DNA of 64,000 nucleotides, from the NCBI GenBank assembly GCA_025716855.1, contig JAIXMQ010000088.1:1-64000 (forward strand), given 5' to 3'. The notes beneath the pieces were generated by a model. That model was not told the DNA's origin and made no database searches. It was given only the letters and a program-made list of their open reading frames with translations. Shown here piece after piece: positions 22,448 through 34,294 of this stretch; the stretch's first letter is position 1; each line of letters starts with the position of its first letter. This stretch comes from Pilaira anomala. Lineage: Eukaryota; Mucoromycota; Mucoromycetes; Mucorales; Mucoraceae. The translations under genes were made by a program, and so were the position numbers.

Positions 22448-23735
22448 TATGTTTTTAAATGTTGAAAAAAAGGGGAAGGAAACTAAAAAGACGGAATTGG
22501 GGAGTATTTTTTGTTTTCTCTAAAAACCACTGTGTGCGGACTTTTTTTATTTTTTTTATAACTTTCCTGTGACTTTACTCAATTTTTTTTCCCATCCACA
22601 CATATTTGCATGAACGCAAAGTTTCCTTTCAAGCGAATTGTTACCATAGATACGAACGAATTATTAGGTCTCAAATGTATACAGATACCTGTATATAGCT
22701 TGCATTTGTTGCTATAGATTATTGTTCAATTTTACGTAGATCCATTGTCCACTTTAGGTGCCATTGCTAAAGTGTTTTCAGGTTCACCATCAGCTTGTTG
22801 ATAGTCTACAGGACATTATTGATTAGGACACCATGAAGACATATGTATGTTAACAAAAAAAGAGAAATATGACATTCAATCGATTCTCAGTTTGTACGTT
22901 GGCAAATATGTTGCCTATGTATTGTACTCTTATAGAGACATATTCAAAAAAAAAAAATCTTATAGCAGATATGGTATTTTTCAAAAATAAAGTTAAGGAG
23001 GCTAGTGAGTACATGTTAAGCTTGAGGATTTTTTCTTTTGGACTGGAGAGCTTTCCTTTCAAAAAGTTCCTTTTCCTTGTACTTCGAAAAAGTTCAAACT
23101 GTCCAAGAGCAATGTATCGAACATAACAAGAAAATACAAATAGTGTATCTGAAAATAAAAGGGATGTATAAGCACACTTTACAAAAAGTGATACGATAAA
23201 TTTCCTTCATCCTCCTCCTCCGGAAATACATATACCAAAAGCTTGACGTAACAAGAGAAAAAAAAAATTGGCGAGCTATAAATAAGATTTTGTAATAGCG
23301 TATAAAAAAGGGTTGAAACCGGAAAGAAAAAAGTGGCTGGATGTGTTTCCCCTTCCTCCATCCCTTCAACCTCCTATTATGAAACAGATGTCTGCATCAA
23401 AAAAGAAAGAAACGGGGAGGTTTCTGCTAGTACTAAATAGTGAAACATTTTTATATAACTATTCAAATGTAAACAAAATAAACTCGTTTATAAGAAGTTA
23501 CGAAAAGGGTCCGGACATTTTTGAAGTGTGCTCAAAAAGTTTAATTACATCTACACTTATTTGGTAAATCGCTTCTGAGAAAAAAAAAGATTAAATTGAT
23601 CAATAGCCAATAAGATTATACTTGAAAAAAAAAAAAGTGACGTTGCTTTTTATCCACTTTTAAATTGTTTTTTTTCCTCGGTATCATTCTTTTTTATTTT
23701 TCATTTTTTTATATTTATTATTAGTATATTTAAAC
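22448..23735. other. Divergent intergenic region between methyltransferase and TAM41
   Basis: About 1.3 kb, AT-rich, probably holding both promoters. The minus strand at about 22736-22830 reads protein-like (CPVDYQQADGEPENTLAMAP, with an in-frame stop just before it) and may be a short gene remnant. The ORFs at 22850-23570 look random. Confidence 0.45.
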
Positions 23736-25186
23736 ATGTTGTTAAAGGTACAAGCATAATACATGATATAAATAGAGTCAACAGTTGTACTTACGTAAAT
23801 ACAGAAAACCCTTGCCACCACTGTTAAAAATGTGTATCAACCTATACTTGTACGTCACATGTCGTTGGAGACAAACCATTTCCATGGCAACGCCGAGATG
23901 CCACTCCCTCCTTCTATGCAGAAAAAGACAGCTGAAGAGACGAAACATGTAAAGAATAATGAATTATTTTCTGATGAAACTAGAAAAAGGCTTGAACGAC
24001 TCCGCCAACATCATTTTCATCCAACCAATATTCCGGACTCACCTGATTTTGGTACAAATCAATACATGAATATTAATGAAGAGTTAAAGAAGCAATTAAA
24101 AGATGTTGTATCACAATTTAATGCACCTGTAAGATATGCTGTTGCTTATGGTAGCGGTGTTTTTCAACAAACTGGTTATGATGAAAAGGTATAACAAATA
24201 ATAAATAAGCTCAATCACATGGTCTAAACATAACAAAAAAAAAAAAGAAAAAACCTATGGTAGATTTCATTTTTGGTGTTAGTCATCCGGGTCATTGGCA
24301 TGCTTTAAATATGCAACAAAATCCTCATCATTATTCAAGTATTCGTTTACTTGGTTCTGGTGCTGTCACTTTATTGCAAGAAAAAATAGGTGCTGGCGTC
24401 TATTTTAATCCATATGTACAAATTAATGGCATGGTAAGTCTTTTTTCTTTTTTTCAAAAATAAAAAGGGGGATAATTAATATATAAAGAATAGAATATCA
24501 AATATGGCGTTGTATCCATCGATAAGTTATGTAAAGATTTAATTGATTGGGAAACACTTTATTTGGCTGGCCGTATGCATAAACCTGTAAAGATTCTTCG
24601 TGACGATTCTAGAGTACGTTTAGCAAACCAAGTAAATTTGACTGAAGCAGTACGTGTTGCACTTTTGACATTACCCGAAAAGTTTAATGAAGAAGAACTA
24701 TTTGATCGTATTGCTGGTATTAGTTACAAGGGTGATTTTAGAATGATTGTAGGAGAAAACCCAAATAAGGTCAAGAATATTGTTTCTTCTCAAATGGAGA
24801 ACTTTCATAGACTCTATTATAGTTTATTAGATGATTTACCAAATGTTACCGCATTGAATGGTGGTCAATTTCAACAAAGTGATAATCCAAGATTTCGTGG
24901 TTTAATGGTCAAGAAGTTACCAAAGACCTTGTATGATAAAGTGATTCGAGAACATCGTAGATACGCAAGTAAACATAACATGGATGTACCTGAAGACATG
25001 TCAATTGTTTATGAACAAGTAGCCCAATCAGATGCTTTAAGCCAGTATATTGATAAAAGTCTTACAGAGATCATTGCTGGTACTGCTGTCACCCAAAGTA
25101 TCAAAGGTATCTTTACTGCAGGTCCAGTTAAAACTGTTCGTTATGCTGGTGCAAAGTTGGGCAAATGGTGGTCTGCCAAAAAATAA
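23736..25186 (+). CDS. TAM41: Mitochondrial CDP-diacylglycerol synthase Tam41
   Basis: Four exons: 23736-23747, 23805-24188, 24248-24433 and 24494-25186, introns 57-60 nt, all phase 0, 424 residues (yeast 385). Tam41 makes CDP-diacylglycerol from phosphatidic acid at the matrix face of the inner membrane, for cardiolipin synthesis. The tiny first exon (MLLK) completes a basic presequence, MLLKKTLATTVKNVYQPILV. Nucleotidyltransferase features are VRYAVAYGSGVFQQTGY (Gly120-Ser121) and KKPMVDFIFGV (Asp138), then HPGHWHALNMQQNPHHYS, KIGAGVYFNPYV, YGVVSIDKLCKDLIDWETLYLAGR and MHKPVKIL. The C-terminal basic segment ends in GKWWSAKK. The second intron has an A-tract before its AG. The ATG at 23859 would give a shorter form without presequence. 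Confidence 0.93.
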
Positions 25187-25590
25187 TTTTTATTTATCAT
25201 GTATCATATAAAAATACCCTCAATAAGCACTCACGAACAACTCTAGTTTTTTTTTTTTTTTTTTACGCTATCATTTTTTAGAAAATATTTATACTATAAA
25301 AAAATTTTTTTATATATATTTATAAAATTCATTGGTTTAAAACACTCAAACTAAAAACATGTGAGATAAATACCGCTCATTTGACGGAAAAACACGTTTT
25401 AACTTTTTAAACTTTTATGCAAACAAAAACTGGATATACCTTTTTTACTCTTTTTTAATTGGCTCTGGCTTATCGCCCGCAAAATCTAATGTTGACTTCA
25501 TCTATTTTTTTTTGAAGAACGCCCTTTTTCAATTGTCCCTCTGTATGTTAAAGATGTTATTGACAAACTGAATAAGGTATCCGCATCGCC

Positions 25591-25621
<31 letters not shown>

Positions 25622-26230
25622 ACTTGACGGTGCGGCTATCTTTTTAATTGCAACGTGACACCCCCCCCCCCCTCCACGTTTATAGCTGAAGGACTTTAGA
25701 AAGGCTATTTACCTGGTTGTTCGAAATTAATTCCAGGAACTTGATGGCTATCCTTGCCAGGACACCCCAGTACCATAGATTGTATGGGGATGTATTAAAA
25801 CCACTACGAATGGAATTATTTTCGCTTCATCATAAGGCTTGTATGCTTCAAGATCCCAACCTAATTTATGGCTGGAGAAATATCAGCAATGATCTGACTC
25901 TACATAATAATAATAATAATATTTATAATGACTACAATTATCATCCATTATTTAACTATGCTTTATAATAAAATTTTAAAGTAAAAGGACTAACTAACAT
26001 AAATAAATAACCTTTGTATGATTTGTGTTTACCCTGAAGTTATGTATACGCGTGTGAGATACGCCCAATAATGCAATAATATCAACAATCTAATACATAT
26101 GCGCTTGATCTTTAGTAGGTTCATCGACTCTTGTCTAAGCTATACTACACTCCCATTTGTGTGTTCTGTAAATATTTCCATTCAATTAATACAATTTTTT
26201 TTATTTTTTATAAAGCTCTAAATCATTAAG

Positions 26231-26261
<31 letters not shown>

Positions 26262-26326
26262 TTTTGTACACAAAATTTTTAACTAATTATTTATTTATTT
26301 ATACAGGTAAAATATAGCTAATGATT
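25187..26326. other. Intergenic DNA between TAM41 and PRP6
   Basis: Contains T- and A-tracts (about 25591-25618 and 26231-26256), a C12 run near 25663-25674 and one weak coding candidate (25744-25968). The two flanking genes converge here. Confidence 0.5.
25744..25968 (+). CDS. Possible small or partial gene, unrecognised
   Basis: From the ATG at 25744 the frame reads 74 residues, MAILARTPQYHRLYGDVLKP and on through LQDPNLIYGWRN, ending in an Asn repeat. The sequence looks protein-like and not random up to the Asn run. A stretch at about 25514-25590 in another frame (FEERPFSIVPLYVKDVIDKL) is also protein-like and ends at AATAAG|GTATCC, so the two could be exons of one gene, the second starting after TTCCAG near 25737. 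I recognise no family. A pseudogene is equally possible. Confidence 0.25.
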   Translation: MAILARTPQYHRLYGDVLKPLRMELFSLHHKACMLQDPNLIYGWRNISNDLTLHNNNNNIYNDYNYHPLFNYAL

Positions 26327-29145
26327 TTACTTTTCTTGTTCTAACTTCTCAGCACATAATTTTAAAATATCTTCAGTCTTTTTACCGATATTGGCGACAT
26401 CTTTAGCAACTGTTTGCCAGTATTCACCATGTCTAGGTTCAGCCATAACACAACGTTTAATGACAAGATCCTGTTGTTCCTTTGTACCATGTTGTAACTC
26501 GAATTTATACCACCAAGCAAACGAATCACCATTGTCTGAATCGTTTTGTATCGCCTTTTGAAACCAATTTCTTGCTTTTTCAATTTTACGATCAGCCCAA
26601 AATAATCTTGCAACAGCCGTAATGACAACAGGGTCATGTTCACATTTCTTTAATGCGTCCACACCCCGTGCCTTTCTTTGAGGTCTTGTTTCCATAAAGA
26701 TAACTTCTGTCCAGATAATACCCGATGTAGGACATTCTTGTAATGCCTTTGCTGCCATTGATTTAGCGACACCAATATTATTATTTCTTTTTTCAATACG
26801 AATTGCTTGTACCCAAAGTTCAGGATTCTTTGGATTAATGAAACGTGCCTTTTCTAAAGAAGCACGGGCTTTTGTGACCATACCCAACTTTTCTTCTAAT
26901 AAAGCTAATAAGATCCAAAGTGTCACACTCTTGGGACAACTCTTGACAGCTTGATTATAAATCTCACGTGCCTTTGCTGTATTACCTAAAGAATCTTCAA
27001 TTTGACCCTTAATCATCCAAAGTTTATCAAAAGTAGGAAACTTTTGTAAAGCTTCATCTAATAAAGCATTACAAGCATCATAATTATGCATTTGACGTTC
27101 CAGCATGACGGATTTCATCCAAACACGTTCTGTACCAGATTCCTTTCTTGCCAATTCTAGTAATTTTCTTGCACGATCGTATTCATCATTTTCACTTTCT
27201 ACTTTAACAGCTGCTAACCAGATCTGCTCACTATTCGGATTGGCTCTAAAGGCCTCTTCAAGAATGGTACGTGCACTTTCTACATCGCCTGCAAGCCATT
27301 TTTCTTTTGCACCCATTAACCAAAGTACTTCAGCTTGTGGACAGTACTTAACGGCACGTTGTAATAATTCTTCAACACTTTGTGGCGTACCATGAGATTT
27401 CTCAAGGTATGCAGCTTGTTGCCAAATAGATGCCTTTCCTGGGAACTCCTTTAATGCATGAGCATAAATAGCTCTTGCTGTCTCAATCGATCCATGTGCA
27501 ATACAACTCTCTGCGTCTTCCATCCATGTCGATTTACGATCCTCTTCTTCAATCCCCATACCAATCGTAGCACGAATAATGGCTTGACATGTTAATACTG
27601 AACCGTTCTTTTCACATTTCTCTGCTTCTTCTATCCATTGTTCACGGTCCAAAAGTGCACCTGATTGTGAAAGTGCTTTTGCGGCTAAAGTAATAATACG
27701 ATCCACCATCTCAGGTTTACCATGTTCTTCTTGTAATCTAGCAGCAGCGATCCAAATTTCATGACTTGATGGAATAGCAGCACGTGCTTTATTTAATACC
27801 TTTTGAGCATTTTCATAAGTTTCTAAACGAGCAAGAGCTAACCAAAGATCGACACTGAGCGGTACGAGTTCAACTGCACGAGATAAAAGGACCTTGGCAT
27901 CTTCTGGGTTCTCCTCCATATTCACAGCTGCACGCCATAATTTGACAGAGTTGGGAATAAATTCAAGTGCACGACGTAAGACCTTCTTCTTGGCTTTATT
28001 ATCGGTTTCCATAGATACAGCTTTAAGCCAAATCTTGACAGATTGAGGTAAATGACGAACAGCATCACCTAAAATAATCTTGGCGTTTTCTACATTATTT
28101 AATCGAGCAGCCTCTAACCAAACATCTTCGTTTTTAGGACATTGTTCACAACCCTTGGCAATGGTATTTCTTGCATGTACTGGTCTACCTGCAACCTCTT
28201 CTAAACGAGCAGCAGCGATCCAACCTGGAGCATGCTTTGGATTTGTTGTGATGACTGAATTTAAGAGTAATCTTGCTTTTTTAATATCACCAATTTCAGC
28301 ATCACTTTTCACGACGACACTATTTAAATCGGTCAAATAACCTTTAGGATCAATTGTTGTCTTTCCAGAAACCGAATCCGAAACTTGATCTAATTTCAGA
28401 CCTAAAACTTTATCTCTTGCTTGACCGATCTCTCTGAAATTGGTCATCATATCATCCGTCATATTTGCGCCATTGACGGCAGCGGAAACGATCCCACCTA
28501 ATTTCTGTTCTGTAGCATCTAATGCGGTTTCATATTGAGACTTATCTCTTGCCGCAGCAATGATTGAATCAGGCATTGGTGTGAAACGCTCAGGTTGTTT
28601 GTTTCTTCTACGATTTTTACCGACTAAATCACCTACTTCAGGAATGGCAGCCCATTCCGCATCGTCAATAGAAGAAAGTTGACGTTTTAAATCGGCAAAT
28701 TGTTGAGAGATTTTAGGTCGTTCAAGTCGATAACGAGCTAATTCTTCACGTTCACGAGCTTCTCTACGAGCTTTTCTACGTTCGTCCATTTTAGCATCAA
28801 TCATATCCCAAACGCGATCGGCTTCTTCGTCGTCTTCTTCGTAAGGTGCAGAAGAAAATAAACCAACTTCGTTATCTGGATCTTGATATCTTTCTTCTTC
28901 ATCGTCACCTTCTTTTGCCACTACTTTTGCTGGATCACTATATAAGAAGATAAAGATTAGAAATGAGTTTTTTTTTTCATGAAAAAAAAAAAAAAATGTT
29001 TTTTAAAAACCACTTACACTTCTCCACCTGATTCTCTTGCAGGACCAATATCAGATCGTGTTGTGAAACCAGTGGCACCACGGCCTAAACCAGCTACGTA
29101 GTTTGGAGGAGCAGGCTTTCCTACAAAATCTTTTACGCCAAACAT
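26327..29145 (-). CDS. PRP6: Pre-mRNA splicing factor Prp6 (U4/U6.U5 tri-snRNP)
   Basis: Two exons, 29145-29018 and 28937-26327, with an 80-nt phase-2 intron give 912 residues (S. pombe Prp1 about 906, human PRPF6 941). Prp6 bridges U5 and U4/U6 in the nuclear tri-snRNP and leaves on spliceosome activation. The first exon supplies the conserved start of the PRP1 N-terminal domain, [20 protein letters not shown] and [17 protein letters not shown]. The second continues with the acidic [19 protein letters not shown] and a basic coiled stretch. From about residue 300 come some 15-19 HAT/TPR-type repeats, each with the W-x2-A signature (for example [48 protein letters not shown]). Prp6 shares a 274-bp divergent promoter region with the SH3/RA gene. 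Confidence 0.95.
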
Positions 29146-29419
29146 GAATGTTTAAAGTTGAAAAAAAAAAAAGAGAGAAATAATTTGTGTTATTTTGCAT
29201 TTGGTTTTGAAACGACGTCACTGAGCGAATGAAATCCAAAAAAAAAGGGGGAGGATTGGGCGGAGGATGAATGTGTAGTACAACTTTAATTTTGTCGGTG
29301 CACCACTTCAAAACGTGCAAAAAATATGAATATAATCAATTTATTTTTATATTGAAGTTTTTTTTTTTCTCTTTTTCTTTCTTTTTTTTTTTTTTTTTTT
29401 CTTAAAAAAAATAAATAAA
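29146..29419. promoter_or_regulatory. Short divergent promoter region, PRP6 / SH3-RA gene
   Basis: Only 274 bp separate the two start codons. The segment contains an A-run, a G-rich patch and a T/C-rich tract directly upstream of the plus-strand ATG. The inferred sharing rests on spacing alone. Confidence 0.4.
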
Positions 29420-32405
29420 ATGTCAAGACATAATTCAATAGAAGCTTTAAGAGAAAGATATCAAAGATCTCGTTTACAACAACCAGATCCCGTTGCAACT
29501 GTATATGAAGAAGAGGAAGATGAAGTAGAAGATGAAGATGATGAAGAAGAAGACGAAGAAGAAGAAGAAGAGGATAATGATGAAGATAATTGTTCAATGT
29601 ATTCTTCTTCTTCAAGTGTTCCGGATGAAAATATTAATTTTGATTTAGTGTATGCACTTCATACATTTGTGGCCACAGTGGATGGACAAGCATCAGTTGT
29701 AAAAGGAGATGCAATGACCTTATTGGATGATACAAATTCATATTGGTGGTTAATCAGGGCATTAAAAGCTTCTGAAGTAGGTTATATCCCTGCTGAAAAC
29801 ATTGAAGTAAAGTGTAAATAGGCCAAAAATAATAATAATAATAGTAACCCCAGTTTATTCTTAACATTATAATAACAATCATGATTTTATAGACTCCTTT
29901 TGAAAGGTTAGCACGATTAAATAAGCATAGAAATGTACAAGTAAAGTAAAATTTATATACTATTTGTTTATTATTTTTTTATTCACCTTTTTTTTAAGGT
30001 TACCTCACTTGATCAACTACAACATTATGGTAACTCGGCTAATAAAAGTAGTAGTACCCGTAAAACCAAGTTGAAAAAGAAAGTTAAAGTTTCAAAGGAA
30101 CTTGCATGTCAATTACAAATTATTTTAACTGACGCAGAGGATCATACAGTATACGAAGAAGTATTTGAAAAATGGGATGAACCCATGTCATCTATTGCTT
30201 ACCGAGGATGTGATATTAATACACAAGAAGAAGAAGAAGAAGAAGAGGATATAGTGGATAGTGAAGCAGAAGAAGAAGATAGCAATAGTAACACGAATAA
30301 AACTAAAAAATCAACAATCAACATGACTCCTTTATTAAATCCAAATTTTAATAAACCTATAAATATCACAGAAACTAAACCAGTCAGTCTTGATAAACCT
30401 TTACCATTAATACAATTAGAAGAACAACCCAAACCATCTATAACAGCAGCACCAACATCAGCAGCAGTAACAGTAGTAAAGAAAGTGACAGGTTTAAAAA
30501 GATTATTATCTATTGGAAGTAGTAGTAATGGAAACACTAAAAAGAAGTTGGATTCACCACAATCACCAGTATCTATTGAAAAAGAAAAAAATGATCAACA
30601 ATATCATGTTTTACGTATCTTTTCTGGAAATATCAATGTGGGTGCTATGTTTAATTCAGTTGCTGTCACACCTGAAATGAATGCAGATCAATTATTAAAA
30701 TTAGCATTACAAAAGTTTCATATTCCTTTATTAGAAGAAAGTGCTTCTAAAAGACCTACAAGTGGTATTGAATACTACTTGACTGTTAAATCAATGGATG
30801 GAGGTAAAGTACATAAATAATAATAAAACGTGTTGCTACATAAAAAAAAAAAAAAAAAGGTGGCATGTTTAACAATATAAACAACTAAACGTTTACATTA
30901 CTGTATAGATGAAATCACTTTAGAACCAACAGATAAACCTCTTGCAATTTTTGAATCACTTAGTGATCATCTTACAACACCTATGCCTTCTTTAACATAT
31001 ATTAAAAGATTATCTATCGAACAACCTACTATTAAAGTAACCCGTGTTGGTGTATCCAAAGCTCGACAACGTGCCAAAGCTCGTTTTGGCGAGGACTCAG
31101 TTATCCGATTCTCGTTACACAAACGAATCAGACGTACTATTGATACTGCGCCAGGACAGATCTATGTCAAGATTTCATTTCATGCTGAAAATCATAATAA
31201 ACAAATATCAACAACGAGTAGTACCGGTAATAAAATATCTACTATGGGACTTATCCGAAAAAGTAGTCTTTTAAGAGTAGATCAACAAATTCAACAACAA
31301 CAACAACTACAACAACAACAACAACAATTGCTTCAAAATGCTGCTACTCAAGAACGAATCGATAAACTTGTAGCTATTTCTACTACTACTTCTATTTTGG
31401 AATTAACACATACCGCATTAGATAAATTTCACATGGCAAATGAAGATAAATCAGAATATACCATGACACTTTCGCTTAACGGGCAAGGTAAAAAAAGAAA
31501 AAAAAAATTTTTTTTTTTACATTCTCTTGTTCACTCTTACTCACATTACATAATCTTTTTTATAGAAACATCGTTAGTAGAGACAAAGACGATTTCAGAA
31601 ATTTTAAATGATTCTGATCTCATACCAAAAGGTACCGTAGAAAAATTATTTGTGCTACGAAAGAAGCACAGTGCATTACCTATTGTACCCCCATTACCTA
31701 CCACAAGTTTATCCGAATCAACATCCGAATCCACAAATCGATTTGTACGATACATTTTAAAGCAACAAGATCATAAAGAAAGTCATGTACCTCCTGAAAC
31801 GATGGTAGAATCAAATACTGTATCAAGTACAGGTAATGTTCTAAAACGATTAGATCAAGCCATTTTATCACTTGAAAATGATAAAAGGCAACTTGATCGA
31901 TTTAAATACAATGTAAGTGAAGAATTTTTTTTATTTTATATATATGTACACATATTCTTAACATTACATTTAAAAAAAGGGTCCTTCATCGTTAAGTAGG
32001 AATTATAGTGATCATACTACGCCTACACTATCAAATCGTATCTTGCCTGTAAGATCAAATAGTTTATCTGTGATGAGCGATTATAGATCAAATCAAAAGA
32101 TGGCACCGATTCGTAGTACAACACAAGGTAAAAAGGTTTATGCATGTAATTTACATTTATATACTCAACTTGTTTATTATTGAATATTACATAGATATGA
32201 ATAGAAAATTTCCTCCTACTAGAAGTTCTTCACTAAAAATTAGTGGAGATGTATTTGATAATACAGAAACCAGAACCAGTATATCTAATATGGATGATCT
32301 TGAAATGGTATATATATATATATATATATATATATTTTTTTATATATAGTGTTCATAACTTTTTCTTTACTTTAGGAGTTACAACGTATTGCCAGTTCTC
32401 ATTAA
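29420..32405 (+). CDS. SH3 and Ras-association domain scaffold protein, Bud14/Tea4-like SH3
   Basis: Eight exons: 29420-29806, 29893-29940, 29999-30803, 30909-31487, 31566-31912, 31980-32127, 32195-32307 and 32376-32405, giving 818 residues. The N-terminus has a long Asp/Glu run. An SH3 domain follows (about 75-130: YALHTFVATVDGQASVVKGD, SYWWLIRA, VGYIPAENIE). Splicing then joins TPFERLARLNKHRN, a motif that follows the SH3 domain in polarity proteins of the Bud14/Tea4 type. A Ras-association domain (about 380-480) starts HVLRIFSGNINVGAMF and ends TLEPTDKPLAIFESL across an intron. A second RA-like stretch follows a Gln-rich run (DKLVAISTTTSILELTHTAL). The end is a short coiled coil (RLDQAILSLENDKRQLDRF) and Ser-rich tail. 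A cortical polarity scaffold is likely by inference. Intron 5 ends in an A-tract before AG. Confidence 0.8.
32307..32348. repeat. TA microsatellite inside the last intron of the SH3/RA gene
   Basis: About 13 TA units, a T run and a further TATATA. The intron donor GTATAT is the first unit of the repeat. Confidence 0.85.
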
Positions 32406-32472
32406 TGATATAAATAAATAAAATGCACTTGTATTATTATATATGAATATTTGAAAAAAAAAAAGATGGTAT

Positions 32473-34294
32473 TTATAAAATTTTAATTGGATTGGCTTTT
32501 CTATACCATCTTCTTCTTCTAGTCAAAGCTCTTGTATTTTCATGAAGTCCATTCACTAAAGTAGATGTTCTACTTGACATGGATTCAGGTCGACTCTTTG
32601 GATTTAACCATCGATGATCAGAATAAACCCAACCATTTTCATCACATTCAATTAAAGTCTATATAACATATTATCATTAGTTGTTTCTATTAGGTTACAC
32701 GATTCAAACTTACAACTAAAGATAGACATTGTGTGAGTAAAATGAAAAATATAGAATTATATTTTTTTTTTTTTTTTTTTTTACCTATTTCAAGCGCATC
32801 ATCTGCCCATGGGCCAGTGGTATCCAAATGCCATTGATCGTCATCTGCCCAAGTATAATGTGTTGGGGAAGGCATCTCTTCTTTAGGTGGTAATGGTTCC
32901 AGACCAGTAATATTTGACCACCCAGATCTTTCCGACCTTAAAAGCTATCAAAGAATAAGTATAAAGTTATTTCAAATTATATATATATATATATATTTAC
33001 TTGAGATGTATAGCCGTGTCCAGCCCACCACCTTTGATTTTCATAAACCGAGACAAGAATCGGATCAGTTGGTACAAACTTGATTTCTTTACGAAACAAT
33101 CTTTGTACGAGGTCAAGTAGAGTTTGTACGAATTCCATCAAGAATTGTAATACAGTTTCTATCATGGACCCAACCCAAGTCTTGTTTAAAAGACACATGA
33201 GACCAATGGCCATGATAAGCCATTTTCCACAAATATAAAATAAACTGGAAACGGATAGACTGATGAAGAATAAAATCTTGTAGGTTGTTGAGGTTAATTT
33301 AAAGTGTTGTAAATGGTATGCTAAATTATCATAAATTCGAATAAAGAATAGAAAGGCATATTGCATGTTTTCTAAATTTGTATAATATTCTGCACTGTTT
33401 TCATCATACCGTGGAAATAGAATTTGTGATGCGGGTTGTTTTATCATTCCAGTATGTGTGTACAGTAACCAGATCAGCAGGGGTGGAATCACTAACAAGG
33501 TATAAGCATTTATGCCTATATATAATTTTTTTTTTTTTTTTTTTTAGCTTAAATTCATATACAGTCTATATTTTTAAAAACTTTACATGTACTTATCCAA
33601 AATAAGCAAACAAGAAAAGAAACCAACTTATTTTTCCAACTATAGATATTATGTATAGATTTTCCAATATAAAAAAAAGCTTTTGAACGAGCTACTAATC
33701 TAGTAAAAGCTTTTGCGGTCGCATGAGGACTCATGGAGATATCATGACTACTATTATGCTGTTGTTGTAATTGTTGCTTTAATGATTTACGATAGGATTT
33801 ATTGACTTTTCGAAGTTCGGGGTTAAATGTAGGTGATTTCAAAAGAGATTCTTCTAGTAACTTTGAAGAACTGTGGCTACGAGTGAGTTCGGATGTATCT
33901 AGTTTTCTTGGTGTCTGTTTTCTTCCACTGGTTGTACTTGTATTATCTTCAAAATGACGATCAAAAGAAGCACGATGAGAGTGCTTTGAAACTGATTCTG
34001 GTTCGGAATCTGTTACGGATAATGAATCTGGACTTAGGCGTCTTGATGGTCTACATTGAATTACTAAATCACTACATGAAGTATGACAATTATATCCACA
34101 CTCTAATGTAAAAAATAAAAAGTTCAATTTTTTTTTTTTCAAATAAAAAAGAAAAAAGTCTCTTTATTATCATTACCAGTGCAATGTACACCTTGTCTTG
34201 CTATTCCCCATAACAACTTGCCACAGTAATCACAATAGACAAGTCCTTGAAAAGTCTTTTCTTGAAAGATATGATATTTTATTGCAGAAGGCAT
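32473..34294 (-). CDS. C1 zinc finger + Pex24-type membrane + dysferlin domain protein
   Basis: Minus-strand exons 34294-34177, 34102-33593, 33515-33001, 32944-32785, 32715-32714 (2 nt) and 32658-32473 give 496 residues. A C1 finger (about residues 6-55) shows the H-x12-C-x2-C-x13-C-x2-C-x4-H-x2-C pattern (CDYC, HCTEC, NCHTSC) and is assembled across intron 1. A Ser/Arg-rich linker follows. The Pex24/Pex30-like membrane part starts YSWKNKLVSFLVCLFWI and continues across intron 2 into NAYTLLVIPPLLIWLLY, with a second hydrophobic hairpin near ILFFISLSVSSLFYICGKWL. Then come a DysF-N motif (RSGWSNITGLEPLPPKEEMP, YTWADDDQWHLDTTGPW) and a DysF-C motif (GWVYSDHRWLNP, RRRRWYRK). Relatives shape peroxisome-ER membranes, and C1 suggests diacylglycerol-linked targeting. 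The frame between the two dysferlin motifs needs the 2-nt exon. It converges with the SH3/RA gene, 67 bp between stops. Confidence 0.82.

Noticed and set aside
22850..23567. Overlapping ORFs on both strands between the methyltransferase gene and TAM41
   Set aside because: Composition follows the AT-rich background and no motif or splice-linked exon was found.
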